This document shows positions 24,018 through 32,098 of a DNA stretch of 64,000 nt, one piece after another. Made by a program: the position numbers and the translations under genes. The DNA is taken from positions 310,001-374,000 of the forward strand of contig NZ_JAIGQB010000003.1 of NCBI RefSeq assembly GCF_021083185.1, written 5' to 3'. The notes beneath the pieces were generated by a model. That model saw only the letters and a list, made by a program, of their open reading frames with translations, did no database searches and had not been told where the DNA came from. Each line of letters opens with the position of its first letter. Position 1 is the stretch's first letter. This DNA comes from Nocardioides furvisabuli (GTDB taxonomy: Bacteria; Actinomycetota; Actinomycetes; Propionibacteriales; Nocardioidaceae).

Positions 24018-24032
24018 TAGAAACTTCAACTA
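24018..24032. promoter_or_regulatory. Operator-like motif before the luciferase-like operon
   Basis: TAGAAACTTCAACTA sits 13 bases before the start codon, just ahead of the GGAGG ribosome site (24036-24040). A near copy (12 of 15 bases) is in front of the YceI gene at 43788-43802. Its form, an imperfect TTGAA/TTCAA-type repeat, resembles MarR-family sites; the regulator is not in the window. Confidence 0.5.
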
Positions 24033-24045
24033 GACGGAGGACACC

Positions 24046-25212
24046 ATGCAGTTCGGCATCTTCAGCGTCGGCGACCTCACCACCGACCCGACCACCGGGC
24101 GGACGCCGTCCGAGGCCGAGCGCATCGCCCTGATGACGAAGATCGCGCTCAAGGCCGAGGAGGTCGGGCTCGACGTCTTCGCGACCGGCGAGCACCACAA
24201 CCCGCCGTTCGTCGTGTCGTCCCCGACGACGCACCTCGGCTACATCGCGGCCAAGACCGACAAGCTGCTGCTCTCCACGAGCACGACCCTCGTCACCACC
24301 AACGACCCGGTGAAGATCGCGGAGGACTACGCCTTCCTCCAGCACCTCTCGGGCGGGCGCGTCGACCTGATGATGGGCCGCGGCAACACCGGCCCGGTCT
24401 ACCCGTGGTTCGGCAAGGACATCCGCGACGGCATCAAGCTCGCGATCGAGAACTACCACCTGCTGCGCACGCTGTGGCGCGAGCCGGTCGTCAACTGGCA
24501 GGGCCAGTTCCGCACGCCGCTGCAGGGCTACACCTCCACGCCGGCGCCGCTCGACGGCACGCCGCCCTTCGTGTGGCACGGCTCCATCCGCAGCACCGAG
24601 ATCGCCGAGCAGGCGGCCTACTACGGCGACGGGTTCTTCCACAACCACATCTTCTGGAACAGGGAGCACACCGAGGCGATGGTGCAGCTCTACCGCCGCC
24701 GCTTCGAGTTCTACGGCCACGGTGCGGCTGACCAGGCCTACGTCGGCCTCGGCGGTCAGGTCTTCATGGCCGAGAGCGAGGCCGAGGCCAAGCGGGTCTT
24801 TCGCCCCTACTTCGACAACGCCCCGGTCTACGGCCACGGCCCGTCGCTGGAGGACTTCACGACGATGACGCCGCTGACCGTCGGCACGACCGAGCAGGTC
24901 ATCGAGCGCACGCTCGGCTTCGCCGACTACGTCGGTGACTACCAGCGCCAGATGTTCCTCATCGACCACGCCGGCCTGCCGGAGTCGCTGGTGCTGGAGC
25001 AGGTGGAGATGCTCGGCACCGAGGTCGTGCCCGTGCTCCGCGCGGAGTTCGAGCGCCGTCGCCCCGCGCACGTGCCGAGCGACCCGCCCACCCACGCCTC
25101 GCTCGTCGCGGCCGGCGCGGACGCCCCGCACCACCTCGTCGAGCCCGCCCGCGAGCACGTCGAGAGGCTCGAGGCCGAGCAGGCAGCCCAGACCGCCGGG
25201 GTCGGCGCATGA
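24046..25212 (+). CDS. Luciferase-like flavin monooxygenase, CE1758 type
   Basis: 388-residue LLM-family TIM-barrel monooxygenase, probably FMN-dependent. It starts MQFGIFSVGDLTTDPTTGRT and has GLDVFATGEHHNPPF, LLSTSTTLVTTNDPVKIAEDYA, LSGGRVDLMMGRGN and HGSIRSTEIAEQAAYYGDGF, the usual LLM landmarks. It overlaps the gene for a small flavin reductase (ATGA), the arrangement named CE1758/CE1759 after Corynebacterium. The substrate is unknown. The C-terminal ~40 residues are polar and extend beyond the barrel. A good ribosome site (GGAGG) precedes the ATG. Confidence 0.9.
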   Translation: MQFGIFSVGDLTTDPTTGRTPSEAERIALMTKIALKAEEVGLDVFATGEHHNPPFVVSSPTTHLGYIAAKTDKLLLSTSTTLVTTNDPVKIAEDYAFLQHLSGGRVDLMMGRGNTGPVYPWFGKDIRDGIKLAIENYHLLRTLWREPVVNWQGQFRTPLQGYTSTPAPLDGTPPFVWHGSIRSTEIAEQAAYYGDGFFHNHIFWNREHTEAMVQLYRRRFEFYGHGAADQAYVGLGGQVFMAESEAEAKRVFRPYFDNAPVYGHGPSLEDFTTMTPLTVGTTEQVIERTLGFADYVGDYQRQMFLIDHAGLPESLVLEQVEMLGTEVVPVLRAEFERRRPAHVPSDPPTHASLVAAGADAPHHLVEPAREHVERLEAEQAAQTAGVGA

Positions 25213-25877
25213 GTCCTCGGATCGTCGTGGTGACGGCGGGACTCACCGTCCCGTCGTCCACCCGGCTCCTCGCCGACCAGCTCGCCGAGGCCACCTCGAC
25301 GCAGGTGAGCGCGCTCGGTGAGTCGGTGGAGACGTCCTTCGTCGAGCTGCGCGAGGTCGCCGGCGAGCTGGCCACGTTCATGGTCACCGGCGGCATCCCG
25401 ACGCCGCGGCTCACCGAGCTGCGCGAGCAGGTGGCGACCGCCGACGGCCTGATCGCCGTCACGCCGGTCTTCAACGCCAGCTTCAGCGGGCTGTTCAAGA
25501 TGTTCTTCGACGCCGTCGACCCCGACTCGCTGACCGGCACCCCCGTGCTGGTCGCCGCGACCGCCGGCACCTCCCGGCACTCGCTGGTCCTCGACCACGC
25601 GATGCGCCCGCTCTTCGCCCACCTCCGCGCGGTCGTCGTACCCACCGGCGTCTTCGCCGCCACCGAGGACTTCGGCAGCCACGGGCTCGCCGAGCGGATC
25701 ACCCGCGCCGCGGCCCAGCTCGCCGCGGCGGTGCTCAGCCACGGGGAGTACGCCGTCGGCGGCTTCGCGCCCGACCTCGCGGCCCGCCCGCGGCGTACGT
25801 CCGGCACGCCGGTCGAGGCCGACGTCACTCCCTTCGGCGACCTGCTGCGCGGGCACTCGGGCTCGGGCCAGGGATGA
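25209..25877 (+). CDS. LLM-partner FMN reductase, CE1759 type
   Basis: 222-residue flavodoxin-like NAD(P)H:FMN reductase. Signs are IVVVTAGLTVPSSTRLLADQ (phosphate loop), AVTPVFNASFSGLFKMFFDAV (flavin and dimer region) and AATAGTSRHS. It supplies reduced flavin to the monooxygenase it overlaps. A four-base overlap at each end puts it in the middle of a three-gene operon. Confidence 0.9.
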   Translation: MSPRIVVVTAGLTVPSSTRLLADQLAEATSTQVSALGESVETSFVELREVAGELATFMVTGGIPTPRLTELREQVATADGLIAVTPVFNASFSGLFKMFFDAVDPDSLTGTPVLVAATAGTSRHSLVLDHAMRPLFAHLRAVVVPTGVFAATEDFGSHGLAERITRAAAQLAAAVLSHGEYAVGGFAPDLAARPRRTSGTPVEADVTPFGDLLRGHSGSGQG

Positions 25878-26677
25878 GCGTCCCGACGCCGTTCTGGCGC
25901 TCGGTCGAGGCGCTCAACAACGTCGTCTACCTGGTGCCCGAGGCGGCGAGGCACTACACGTCGATCGGGCTGAAGGGCTCGTGGATGGGCTACTTCGCGT
26001 CGCGGTCGGCGCCGATGGGCGCCGCCTCGCCGGAGCTCGTCGTCGCGACCTTCCACGGCTTCGCGCCGCACCTCGTCCACCGGGCGCTGCCCGACGCGTG
26101 GGGCTTCGCGTCACCGGCCCGGGTGCACCGCGCGCGGCTCGAGCTCGCCACCGGCGTCCTCGGCCGGGCCCTGACCGGCGAGCAGGTCGCACCGCTGGCC
26201 GACTCGCTGGCCTCGATCGTCGAGGGGCTGGACCTCGCCGGCAAGCCACTCGCCGCCGCGCACGCCTCGCTCGAGGCGCCGGCGGACGACCTCGGCCGCT
26301 TCTGGCTGGCGGACGCGGTGGTCCGCGAGTTCCGCGGCGACTGCCACGTCGCGGTGCTGGTCACCCACGGGCTGGGCGGCGTCGACGCCAACGTCCTCAA
26401 CCTGGCGGCCGGTCGCACCTTCCCCGAGCAGCAGGCGCTCCGCGGCTGGAGCGACGACGAGTGGGCCGCAGGTCACGACCGGCTGCGCGCACGTGGCTGG
26501 CTCGACGACGACGGCGCGATCACGCCGCTGGGCGCCGACGCTCGCGACGAGCTCGAGGCCGCCACCGACCGCGCATGCCTCAGTGCGATGAGCACCGACG
26601 CCGTGGCGACGGCCGTCGAGATCACCGACGACCTGCGCGCCGTGGCTCGCGCGCTGCGGGCGTCGCTGAAGACCTGA
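25874..26677 (+). CDS. SCO6745-family (SalK-like) protein
   Basis: 267 residues. Features include PFWRSVEALNNVVYLVPEAARHY, GLKGSWMGYFASRSAPMGAASPELVVATFHGFAP and a C-terminal winged-helix-like segment (ALRGWSDDEWAAGHDRLRARGWLDDDG...ITPLGADARDELE). This is the SCO6745/SalK family of helical proteins with a DNA-binding-like tail and unknown activity. Overlap with the reductase gene (25874-25877) means it is part of the same operon. Confidence 0.8.
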   Translation: MSVPTPFWRSVEALNNVVYLVPEAARHYTSIGLKGSWMGYFASRSAPMGAASPELVVATFHGFAPHLVHRALPDAWGFASPARVHRARLELATGVLGRALTGEQVAPLADSLASIVEGLDLAGKPLAAAHASLEAPADDLGRFWLADAVVREFRGDCHVAVLVTHGLGGVDANVLNLAAGRTFPEQQALRGWSDDEWAAGHDRLRARGWLDDDGAITPLGADARDELEAATDRACLSAMSTDAVATAVEITDDLRAVARALRASLKT

Positions 26678-26743
26678 TCGCCGGCTTCGTCCCATCCCCG
26701 ACGCCCTCCGGACGGACCGCCCACTCAGGGGAGCTCTGCGGGT

Positions 26744-26790
26744 CACACCCGTGGGGAGGTGACCGCGTGTCACACCGCCTCACGGGTGTG
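26744..26790. promoter_or_regulatory. Inverted repeat upstream of the PRC-barrel gene
   Basis: CACACCCGTG (26744-26753) and CACGGGTGTG (26781-26790) are exact 10-base inverted arms 27 bases apart. GTCACACC also occurs twice within the span. It lies 61 bases before the PRC-barrel ATG; a regulator site or mRNA hairpin is possible. Confidence 0.5.
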
Positions 26791-26850
26791 TTCGCACGCG
26801 CGGTCCGGTGGTTGCGTCGGTGGCACGAGCCAGACCCTTGGGAGGGAATC

Positions 26851-27210
26851 ATGAGTGACACCGTGTGGAGCTACCGCGACAGCGAGTGGAGCCAGGCCCG
26901 TGACCTGATCGGTTACGACGTCGAGGCCGACGGCGGCACGATCGGCACCGTCGACGAGGCGAGCAACGAGGCGTCGGCCCAGTGGCTCGTCGTCGACACC
27001 GGCTTCTGGATCTTCGGCAAGAAGCGCGTGATCCCGGCGGGCACGGTCGTGGGAATGGACCACGAGGCGCGCAGGATCGTGGTCAGCATGACCAAGGACC
27101 AGGTCAAGGCCGCACCCGACTACGACGAGTCCGACTGGGCCGACGAGGACACCAGGGCGCAGCAGAGGGCGCGACACGGCGACTACTACACGCCGTACTC
27201 GCGCCGGTGA
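26851..27210 (+). CDS. PRC-barrel domain protein
   Basis: 119 residues. The PRC-barrel beta-fold covers about 15-85: LIGYDVEADGGTIGTVDEAS, WLVVDTGFWIFGKKRVIPAG and a closing strand ARRIVVSMTKDQVKAAPDYD. The tail is acidic then Arg-rich (DEDTRAQQRARHGDYYTPYSRR). PRC-barrels act in RNA maturation (RimM) or electron-transfer assembly; free-standing ones are often stress proteins of unknown role. Strong ribosome site (GGGAGGGA) before the ATG. Confidence 0.88.
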   Translation: MSDTVWSYRDSEWSQARDLIGYDVEADGGTIGTVDEASNEASAQWLVVDTGFWIFGKKRVIPAGTVVGMDHEARRIVVSMTKDQVKAAPDYDESDWADEDTRAQQRARHGDYYTPYSRR

Positions 27211-27241
27211 TCAGGACCGGACGAGCGCAGGACCCGCCCCC

Positions 27242-27262
27242 CCGGCCAGCACGCTCGGCCGG
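27242..27262 (+). terminator. GC-rich hairpin after the PRC-barrel gene
   Basis: CCGGCC (27242-27247) pairs with GGCCGG (27257-27262) over a 9-base loop, 32 bases past the stop. Short stem, no U-tract. Confidence 0.4.
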
Positions 27263-27346
27263 CGTTCCGGCGCCCGTGAGCCTTCCGCGGCCCCGCGGTG
27301 GGGCCCTAGGTTCGCAGGATCACGCCACGCCGAACGGGAGCCGAGC

Positions 27347-27772
27347 ATGTCGATCACGCTGAACCCCTACCTGAGCTTCCCCGACGCGCGGGCGCGCGAG
27401 GCGCTGGAGCTCTACCACTCCGTGCTGGGCGGCGAGCTGTCCGTGATGACCTTCGGCGACATGGGCACCGAGGGTCCGCTCGCCACGCAGGTCATGCACG
27501 GCCAGCTCACGGCGCCCGGTGGCATCACGCTGATGGGCGCCGACGCGCCGCCGGAGATGGTGCAGGTCACCTTCGGCGACAGCATGTCGGTGAGCCTCTC
27601 CGGTGGCCCGGAGGACGGCGACCAGCTGCGCTCGTGGTTCGCCGCGCTGTCCGAGGGCGGCGAGGTGCGCCAGCCGCTCGAGGCCGCACCGTGGGGTGAC
27701 GAGTTCGGGATGCTCGTCGACCGGTTCGGGATCTCGTGGATGGTCAACATCGCCGGGGACGGTGGCTCCTGA
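27347..27772 (+). CDS. VOC-family protein (PhnB/glyoxalase-like)
   Basis: 141 residues with two beta-alpha-beta-beta-beta halves of the vicinal-oxygen-chelate fold: NPYLSFPDARAREALELYHSVLGGELSVMTFGDMG and the C-terminal EAAPWGDEFGMLVDRFGISWMVNI, the pattern of the PhnB-like (3-demethylubiquinone-type) subgroup. Such proteins bind metals or antibiotics or catalyse isomerisation; this one cannot be assigned further. It stands alone in a 200-base neighbourhood. Confidence 0.9.
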   Translation: MSITLNPYLSFPDARAREALELYHSVLGGELSVMTFGDMGTEGPLATQVMHGQLTAPGGITLMGADAPPEMVQVTFGDSMSVSLSGGPEDGDQLRSWFAALSEGGEVRQPLEAAPWGDEFGMLVDRFGISWMVNIAGDGGS

Positions 27773-27853
27773 GCCCCCGCTCCGTGCTGCTGCGGGTCGT
27801 CCACCCCCGTCCGGGTGCGCCACACACCGCCCGAGGCAAGGCACACTGACCCG

Positions 27854-28849
27854 ATGGACTGCTACGTCGAGGCCGGTGCTGCGCACGCCCTTCCCGCGCT
27901 GCGGCGCGAGCTGGTGACGTACCTGCGTCGTCACGGTGATCCCGGCAGCGACTTCGACGCCGCAGAGCTCCTCATCGGGGAGGCCGTGGGAAACGCCGTG
28001 CGCCACACCGCCGGCCCGGCCTGGGTGTCCCTGCACTGGCGGGACCAGCTCCCCCTGTTGACGGTCCACGACCTCGGACCGGGATTCGACCCTGCGAGCC
28101 TCGGCAACGCGGTCGAGCCGGCGCCCGATCCGGACGCCGACCCCTTCGACTCCCTGGCGGAGTCCGGCCGTGGGCTGATGATCATGCGGGCGCTTGCACC
28201 GACCCTGACGAGCCGCGCCAGGACCGGCGAAGGCATGGTCGTCTCGGTGTCCCTGCCCGTCACACGACCGCCGTCGGTCAGCCACGACCCGCCCATGCGG
28301 CGCGCGGGTGCGCTGCCGCTCCCGGAGGAGTCGCTGCCCCAGGGTGGCTTCGGCAAGGAGTCCTTCCTGCGGGCGCTCGTCGTCCAGCTCGCGCAGACCA
28401 TCGAGGTCCAGCACGGGCAGGACGCCGCCGACGCAGCGGTGGCCCAGGTCGGCACCGACGTGGGGGGCCGGATGCTGGAGGAGTTCCGCCTGGCGCAGGC
28501 CGTGACGGGACGGATGTCGCCGGAGGAGATCGGACGGTGCTACGTGCGCCTCAAGCACGCCATCGACGGCGGTTTCCGCGTCGTCGAGGCCACGGAGGAG
28601 AGGATCGTGCTCGTCAACGATCGCTGTCCCTTCGGTGAGGCGGTGCGGCAGGCTCCGTCACTGTGCCGGATGACGTCGAGCGTCTTCGGTGGGATCGCGG
28701 CCCGCAACAGCGACGAGGGGGCGACGGTGCTCCTCGAGGAACGCATCGCCCTCGGCGACGTGGGGTGCCGCGTCGTGGTGGAGCTCAGCGTGACCCGGGA
28801 GGACGCCGATCCCGCCACCCACTACTACGCGACCCCGGTCGAGGGCTGA
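27854..28849 (+). CDS. RsbW-like ATPase fused to a methanogen-output-like (MetOD1) domain
   Basis: 331 residues. The N half (about 1-140) is a GHKL histidine-kinase-like ATPase of the anti-sigma/RsbW sort: LLIGEAVGNAVRHTAG (N box), LTVHDLGPGFDP (G1) and ESGRGLMIMRALAP (G2). A Pro-rich linker leads to the C half (about 175-320), GFGKESFLRALVVQLAQTIE ... LVNDRCPFGEAVRQAPSLCRMTSSVFGGIAA, resembling MetOD1, with two cysteines that may bind a ligand. That suggests a signal-controlled anti-sigma switch. No sigma factor or anti-anti-sigma gene is adjacent. ATG 27854 is used; an ATG 39 bases upstream is less likely. Confidence 0.8.
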   Translation: MDCYVEAGAAHALPALRRELVTYLRRHGDPGSDFDAAELLIGEAVGNAVRHTAGPAWVSLHWRDQLPLLTVHDLGPGFDPASLGNAVEPAPDPDADPFDSLAESGRGLMIMRALAPTLTSRARTGEGMVVSVSLPVTRPPSVSHDPPMRRAGALPLPEESLPQGGFGKESFLRALVVQLAQTIEVQHGQDAADAAVAQVGTDVGGRMLEEFRLAQAVTGRMSPEEIGRCYVRLKHAIDGGFRVVEATEERIVLVNDRCPFGEAVRQAPSLCRMTSSVFGGIAARNSDEGATVLLEERIALGDVGCRVVVELSVTREDADPATHYYATPVEG

Positions 28850-28863
28850 GCCGTGCGGCAGCC

Positions 28864-30360
28864 TCACCAGGGGGAGGGCTGGTAGTCCTTCACGAAGCAG
28901 CCGAAGAGGTCCTCGCCGGCCTCTCCGAGCACGATCGGGTCGTAGACGCGCGCTGCCCCGTCGACCAGGTCGAGCGGCGCGTGCCAGCCCTCTGCGGCGA
29001 TGCGCAGCTTCTCGTGGTGCGGGCGCTCGTCGGTGATCCAGCCGGTGTCGACCGCGGTCATCAGGATCTTGTCGGTCTCGAACATCTCGCCCGAGCTCGT
29101 CCGCGTCATCATGTTGAGCGCGGCCTTGGCCATGTTGGTGTGCGGGTGGCCGGGGCCCTTGTAGCGGCGGGAGAACTGCCCCTCCATCGCCGACACGTTG
29201 ACGACGTACGCCCGACCTGAGGCCGCAGTGGTCGCGGCGGCCGCCATCGCCGGGCGCAGCCGCGAGACCAGGAGGAACGGGGCGATCGAGTTGCACAGCT
29301 GCACCTCGAGGAGCTCCAGCGGGTCGACCTCGCCGACCGTCTGGGTCCACGAGTTGTTGTCCTGCACGTCGGGCAGCAGGCCGCCCGCGTCGACCGCCGT
29401 CCCGGCGAGGTGCGCGTCGAGCGAGGCGTGCCCGGCCTTGAGTGCCAGTGCGGTGAGCGTCGCGGCGTTGTGCGCGGCCCGCGCGTGCTCGACCGACTCG
29501 CCCTCGTGGTGCGCGACGGCAGTGTCGGTCAGTGCGCCCGCGATCGCGGCGGGGTGCGCCTCGGAGATGTGGTCGAAGGTCACCAGCTCGGGGACCGAGT
29601 CCTCCGGCAACGGGAGCGACTCGGCCTCGACCAGCGGGGCGTAGGCGCCCGGCGTGCGGCGTACGGTCTGGCAGGCGTTGTTGACGAGGATGTCGAGCGG
29701 GCCTGCGGCCGCGACGTCGTCGGCGAGCGAGATGACCTGCGTAGGGTCGCGCAGGTCGATGCCGACCACCTTGAGCCGGTGGATCCACTCGTCGGCGTCG
29801 GGGAGCGCGGAGAAGCGCCGCACCGCGTCCTTGGGGAAGCGGGTGGTGATCGTGGTGTGGGCGCCGTCGCGCAGCAGGCGCAGCGCGATGTACATCCCGA
29901 TCTTCGCGCGGCCGCCGGTGAGCAGGGCGCGCTTGCCGGTGAGGTCGGTGCGCTGGTCGCGCTTGGCGTGGCTCATCGACGCGCAGGTGGGGCAGAGCCA
30001 GTGGTAGAACGCGTCGACCAGCGTGAAGTCCTGCTTGCAGATGTAGCAGCCACGCGGGTTGATCAGCTCGCCGGCGAAGGCCCCGACGCTCGTCGAGACG
30101 AGCGGGATCCCCGCCGTCTCGTCGTCGATGCGCATCGCCGACCCGGTCGCGGTCTTCTCGATGATCTCGCGGTCGTGGGCCAGCTCCGCGGCGCGCTTGG
30201 CGAGCTTGCGCTCGGACTTGATCGACTTGTACATGTGCGACGCCGCGCGCTTGACCGTGACGTGGTCGGGGTGGTCGCCAGGGAGGTGGTGGAGCGTCTG
30301 CAGCACCCGGAGGGTCGTCGCGAGGTCGTCGGGGTCGATGCCGGGGTGCTGCTGGTCCAC
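28864..30360 (-). CDS. Short-chain dehydrogenase-like protein with N-terminal zinc finger
   Basis: 498 residues, twice the normal SDR length. Residues 1-100 are helical; C105/C108 and C123/C126 (CYIC, CPTC) should bind zinc. From about 140 a Rossmann fold follows: ALLTGGRAKIGMYIALRLL (nucleotide loop), VGIDLRD, LDILVNNACQ. An insert of ~110 residues (240-350) comes next, then YVVNVSAMEG (S390). The YxxxK site reads TNMAK (T408, K412), so the catalytic Tyr is replaced by Thr. It may bind NAD(P) without normal oxidoreductase action. It is convergent with the MetOD1 gene. Confidence 0.85.
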   Translation of the reverse strand: MDQQHPGIDPDDLATTLRVLQTLHHLPGDHPDHVTVKRAASHMYKSIKSERKLAKRAAELAHDREIIEKTATGSAMRIDDETAGIPLVSTSVGAFAGELINPRGCYICKQDFTLVDAFYHWLCPTCASMSHAKRDQRTDLTGKRALLTGGRAKIGMYIALRLLRDGAHTTITTRFPKDAVRRFSALPDADEWIHRLKVVGIDLRDPTQVISLADDVAAAGPLDILVNNACQTVRRTPGAYAPLVEAESLPLPEDSVPELVTFDHISEAHPAAIAGALTDTAVAHHEGESVEHARAAHNAATLTALALKAGHASLDAHLAGTAVDAGGLLPDVQDNNSWTQTVGEVDPLELLEVQLCNSIAPFLLVSRLRPAMAAAATTAASGRAYVVNVSAMEGQFSRRYKGPGHPHTNMAKAALNMMTRTSSGEMFETDKILMTAVDTGWITDERPHHEKLRIAAEGWHAPLDLVDGAARVYDPIVLGEAGEDLFGCFVKDYQPSPW

Positions 30361-30386
30361 CGGGGAAGCGTACGGGCGCGGGGGCG

Positions 30387-30406
30387 ATCCCCGGCCATCC
30401 GGGGAT
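30387..30406. promoter_or_regulatory. Hairpin upstream of the zinc-finger SDR gene
   Basis: ATCCCCGG (30387-30394), loop CCAT, CCGGGGAT (30399-30406), 26 bases before the SDR start codon on the minus strand. Could be an operator or part of the terminator zone of the regulator gene upstream. Confidence 0.4.
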
Positions 30407-30448
30407 TCTGGAGGTTCCGGTGCGAAGTTTCGGGGGTGAGGCTCCAGC

Positions 30449-30468
30449 TTCCCCGGGTACCCGGGGAA
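30449..30468. terminator. Perfect 20-base palindrome after the LuxR-type gene
   Basis: TTCCCCGGGTACCCGGGGAA is exactly self-complementary and lies 30 bases past the stop of the minus-strand regulator gene at 30499. It may be a terminator or an operator for the SDR gene. Confidence 0.45.
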
Positions 30469-30498
30469 CGCGACGGGGAGTGAGCAGGGCCCCTGCGC

Positions 30499-31149
30499 TC
30501 AGCCCTCGCGCGCCGGCGACCCGTTGATCCGCACCCGGTCGGCGCGCATGCCGTGCTCCACGCCCCAGAGCACGGCCTTGGAGCGCGAGTCGACGTCGAT
30601 CTTGCGGTAGGCGGAGCGGATGTAGGACTTGATGGAGTTCAGCGAGAGCAGGGTGCGCTCGGCGATCTCCTGGTTGCTCAGGCCCATGGTGATGAGCGAG
30701 AGCACCTCGGCCTCGCGGGCGGTGAGACCCTCCTCGCGACCGGGCCAGTCGCCGCCGACGAGCGCGGAGCGACCGCGCGAGGGCGACACCACGACCTGCC
30801 CGGCGGAGATCGCGCAGATGGCGTCGACCAGGCGGGAGGCGGGCAGGCTCTTGGAGAGGTAGCCCCGCACGCCCTGGTTGAGGGTGTCGCGGGTCAGCCA
30901 CGGCTGGAAGTTCCAGGTGTAGACCGCGACCTGGCGCACCTGGGGGCTCTCGACGAGCCGTTGCACGGCCGGGCCGTTGCCCTGGCCCATCCCGAAGGTG
31001 TCGTAGAGGGCGACGTCGACGGGCTGCGCGACGGGCTTGCCCGCCACCAGCTCGACGACCTCGATCCGGTGGCCGTAGCTGCGCATCATCGCGTCGAGGC
31101 CCCGCACGACGACCTCGTCGTCGTTGACCAGCGCCACTCGGATCACCAT
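30499..31149 (-). CDS. LuxR-type response regulator, orphan
   Basis: 216 residues. Receiver domain with acidic pair (VNDDEVVVRGL), putative phosphoacceptor D50 (VALYDTFG) and YLSKSL lysine. It is followed by a LuxR helix-turn-helix (LTAREAEVLSLITMGLSNQE ... SIKSYIRSAYRKIDVDSRSK). Closely related to the protein at 21952-22569 over its whole length. It is divergent from an ABC-transporter operon with 61 bases between starts, so control of that operon is a fair inference. No kinase gene is adjacent. Confidence 0.88.
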   Translation of the reverse strand: MVIRVALVNDDEVVVRGLDAMMRSYGHRIEVVELVAGKPVAQPVDVALYDTFGMGQGNGPAVQRLVESPQVRQVAVYTWNFQPWLTRDTLNQGVRGYLSKSLPASRLVDAICAISAGQVVVSPSRGRSALVGGDWPGREEGLTAREAEVLSLITMGLSNQEIAERTLLSLNSIKSYIRSAYRKIDVDSRSKAVLWGVEHGMRADRVRINGSPAREG

Positions 31150-31210
31150 GGGCTCAACGTACGGCAGTTTGTGTATCTTGAACCGGTTGTCCGGCAGAGA
31201 CGGGGGAGAC
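31150..31210. promoter_or_regulatory. Shared divergent promoter, regulator / ABC operon
   Basis: 61 bases, AT-richer than its surroundings. TATCTT (31174-31179) can serve as a -10 toward the ABC genes and, read on the other strand, CAAGAT (31175-31180) toward the regulator. The palindrome AACCGGTT (31181-31188) lies at the likely start point. Confidence 0.45.
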
Positions 31211-32098
31211 GTGCGGGAGAGCGCGGCCACGGTCGAGGAGACCCGCACGGGGGGCCTCGGCATCCGCTGCGAGGGTGTCGTCCACCTCTACAAGACATTC
31301 GGGGGGCACGACGTCGTCGCCCTGCGTGGCGTCGACCTCACCATCCGCCCCGGCGAGCGCGTGGCCTTCCTCGGCCCCAGCGGCTCGGGCAAGTCGACGC
31401 TGCTGGCGCTGCTCGGCGGCATCCAGCGTCCCAGCGCGGGCCGGATCTTCCTCGGCGAGGAGGAGGTGTCGCGGATGGGGGAGCGCTACCTCGCCCGGAT
31501 CCGCTCGCGGCAGGTCTCCACGATGCTCCAGGGCGCCACCCGCAACCTGCTGCCCTACGCCACCGCCCGGCAGAACATCGCCTTCGCCCAGCTCTCGCTC
31601 ACCGGGCGCGACCGGGACCGGGCGCTGGCCGACGTCGAGCTGCTCGACCGCGTCGGACTCGTCGACCAGGCCGACCAGGTCGTCTCCAAGATGTCCGGCG
31701 GTCAGCGCCAGCGCCTGGCCCTGGCCTGCGCGGTCTCCACCGCCCCGCGGCTGCTGCTCGCCGACGAGCCGACCAGCCAGCTCAGCCACGCCGACCGCGA
31801 CCACGTGCTGCACCTGATCCACTCCCTCGGCGACGACTTCGGCACCACGATCGTCGTCGTCACCCACCAGCCCGAGGTCGCTGCGACCTTCCCGCGCACG
31901 GTGACGATGAAGGGCGGTCGCGTCGGGGCCGAGGGCCACGGCGGGTCGGAGTACGCCGTGGTGGGCGAGGACGGTGTGCTGCACCTGCCCGGTCACATCG
32001 CCGCCGAGTGGCCCCCCGGCACGCTCGTGCGCTTCGAGGACGACGAGGAGGGCCGGATCGTCGTGACCCGCGCCAGCAGCGAAGGTGGTCAGCCATGA
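31211..32098 (+). CDS. ABC transporter ATP-binding protein (MacB/LolD type), first of two
   Basis: 295 residues from GTG 31211. Walker A GPSGSGKS, Q-loop (MLQGATRNL), signature MSGGQRQRLALACAVS, Walker B LLLADEPTSQLS and the His switch VTHQPEV are all present. About 70 extra residues at the C terminus (from GGSEYAVVGEDGVLHLPGHI) form a small beta-rich domain with similarity to no accessory domain I can name. This kind of ATPase works with FtsX-type permeases; here two follow. Overlaps the next gene by ATGA. Confidence 0.93.
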   Translation: MRESAATVEETRTGGLGIRCEGVVHLYKTFGGHDVVALRGVDLTIRPGERVAFLGPSGSGKSTLLALLGGIQRPSAGRIFLGEEEVSRMGERYLARIRSRQVSTMLQGATRNLLPYATARQNIAFAQLSLTGRDRDRALADVELLDRVGLVDQADQVVSKMSGGQRQRLALACAVSTAPRLLLADEPTSQLSHADRDHVLHLIHSLGDDFGTTIVVVTHQPEVAATFPRTVTMKGGRVGAEGHGGSEYAVVGEDGVLHLPGHIAAEWPPGTLVRFEDDEEGRIVVTRASSEGGQP

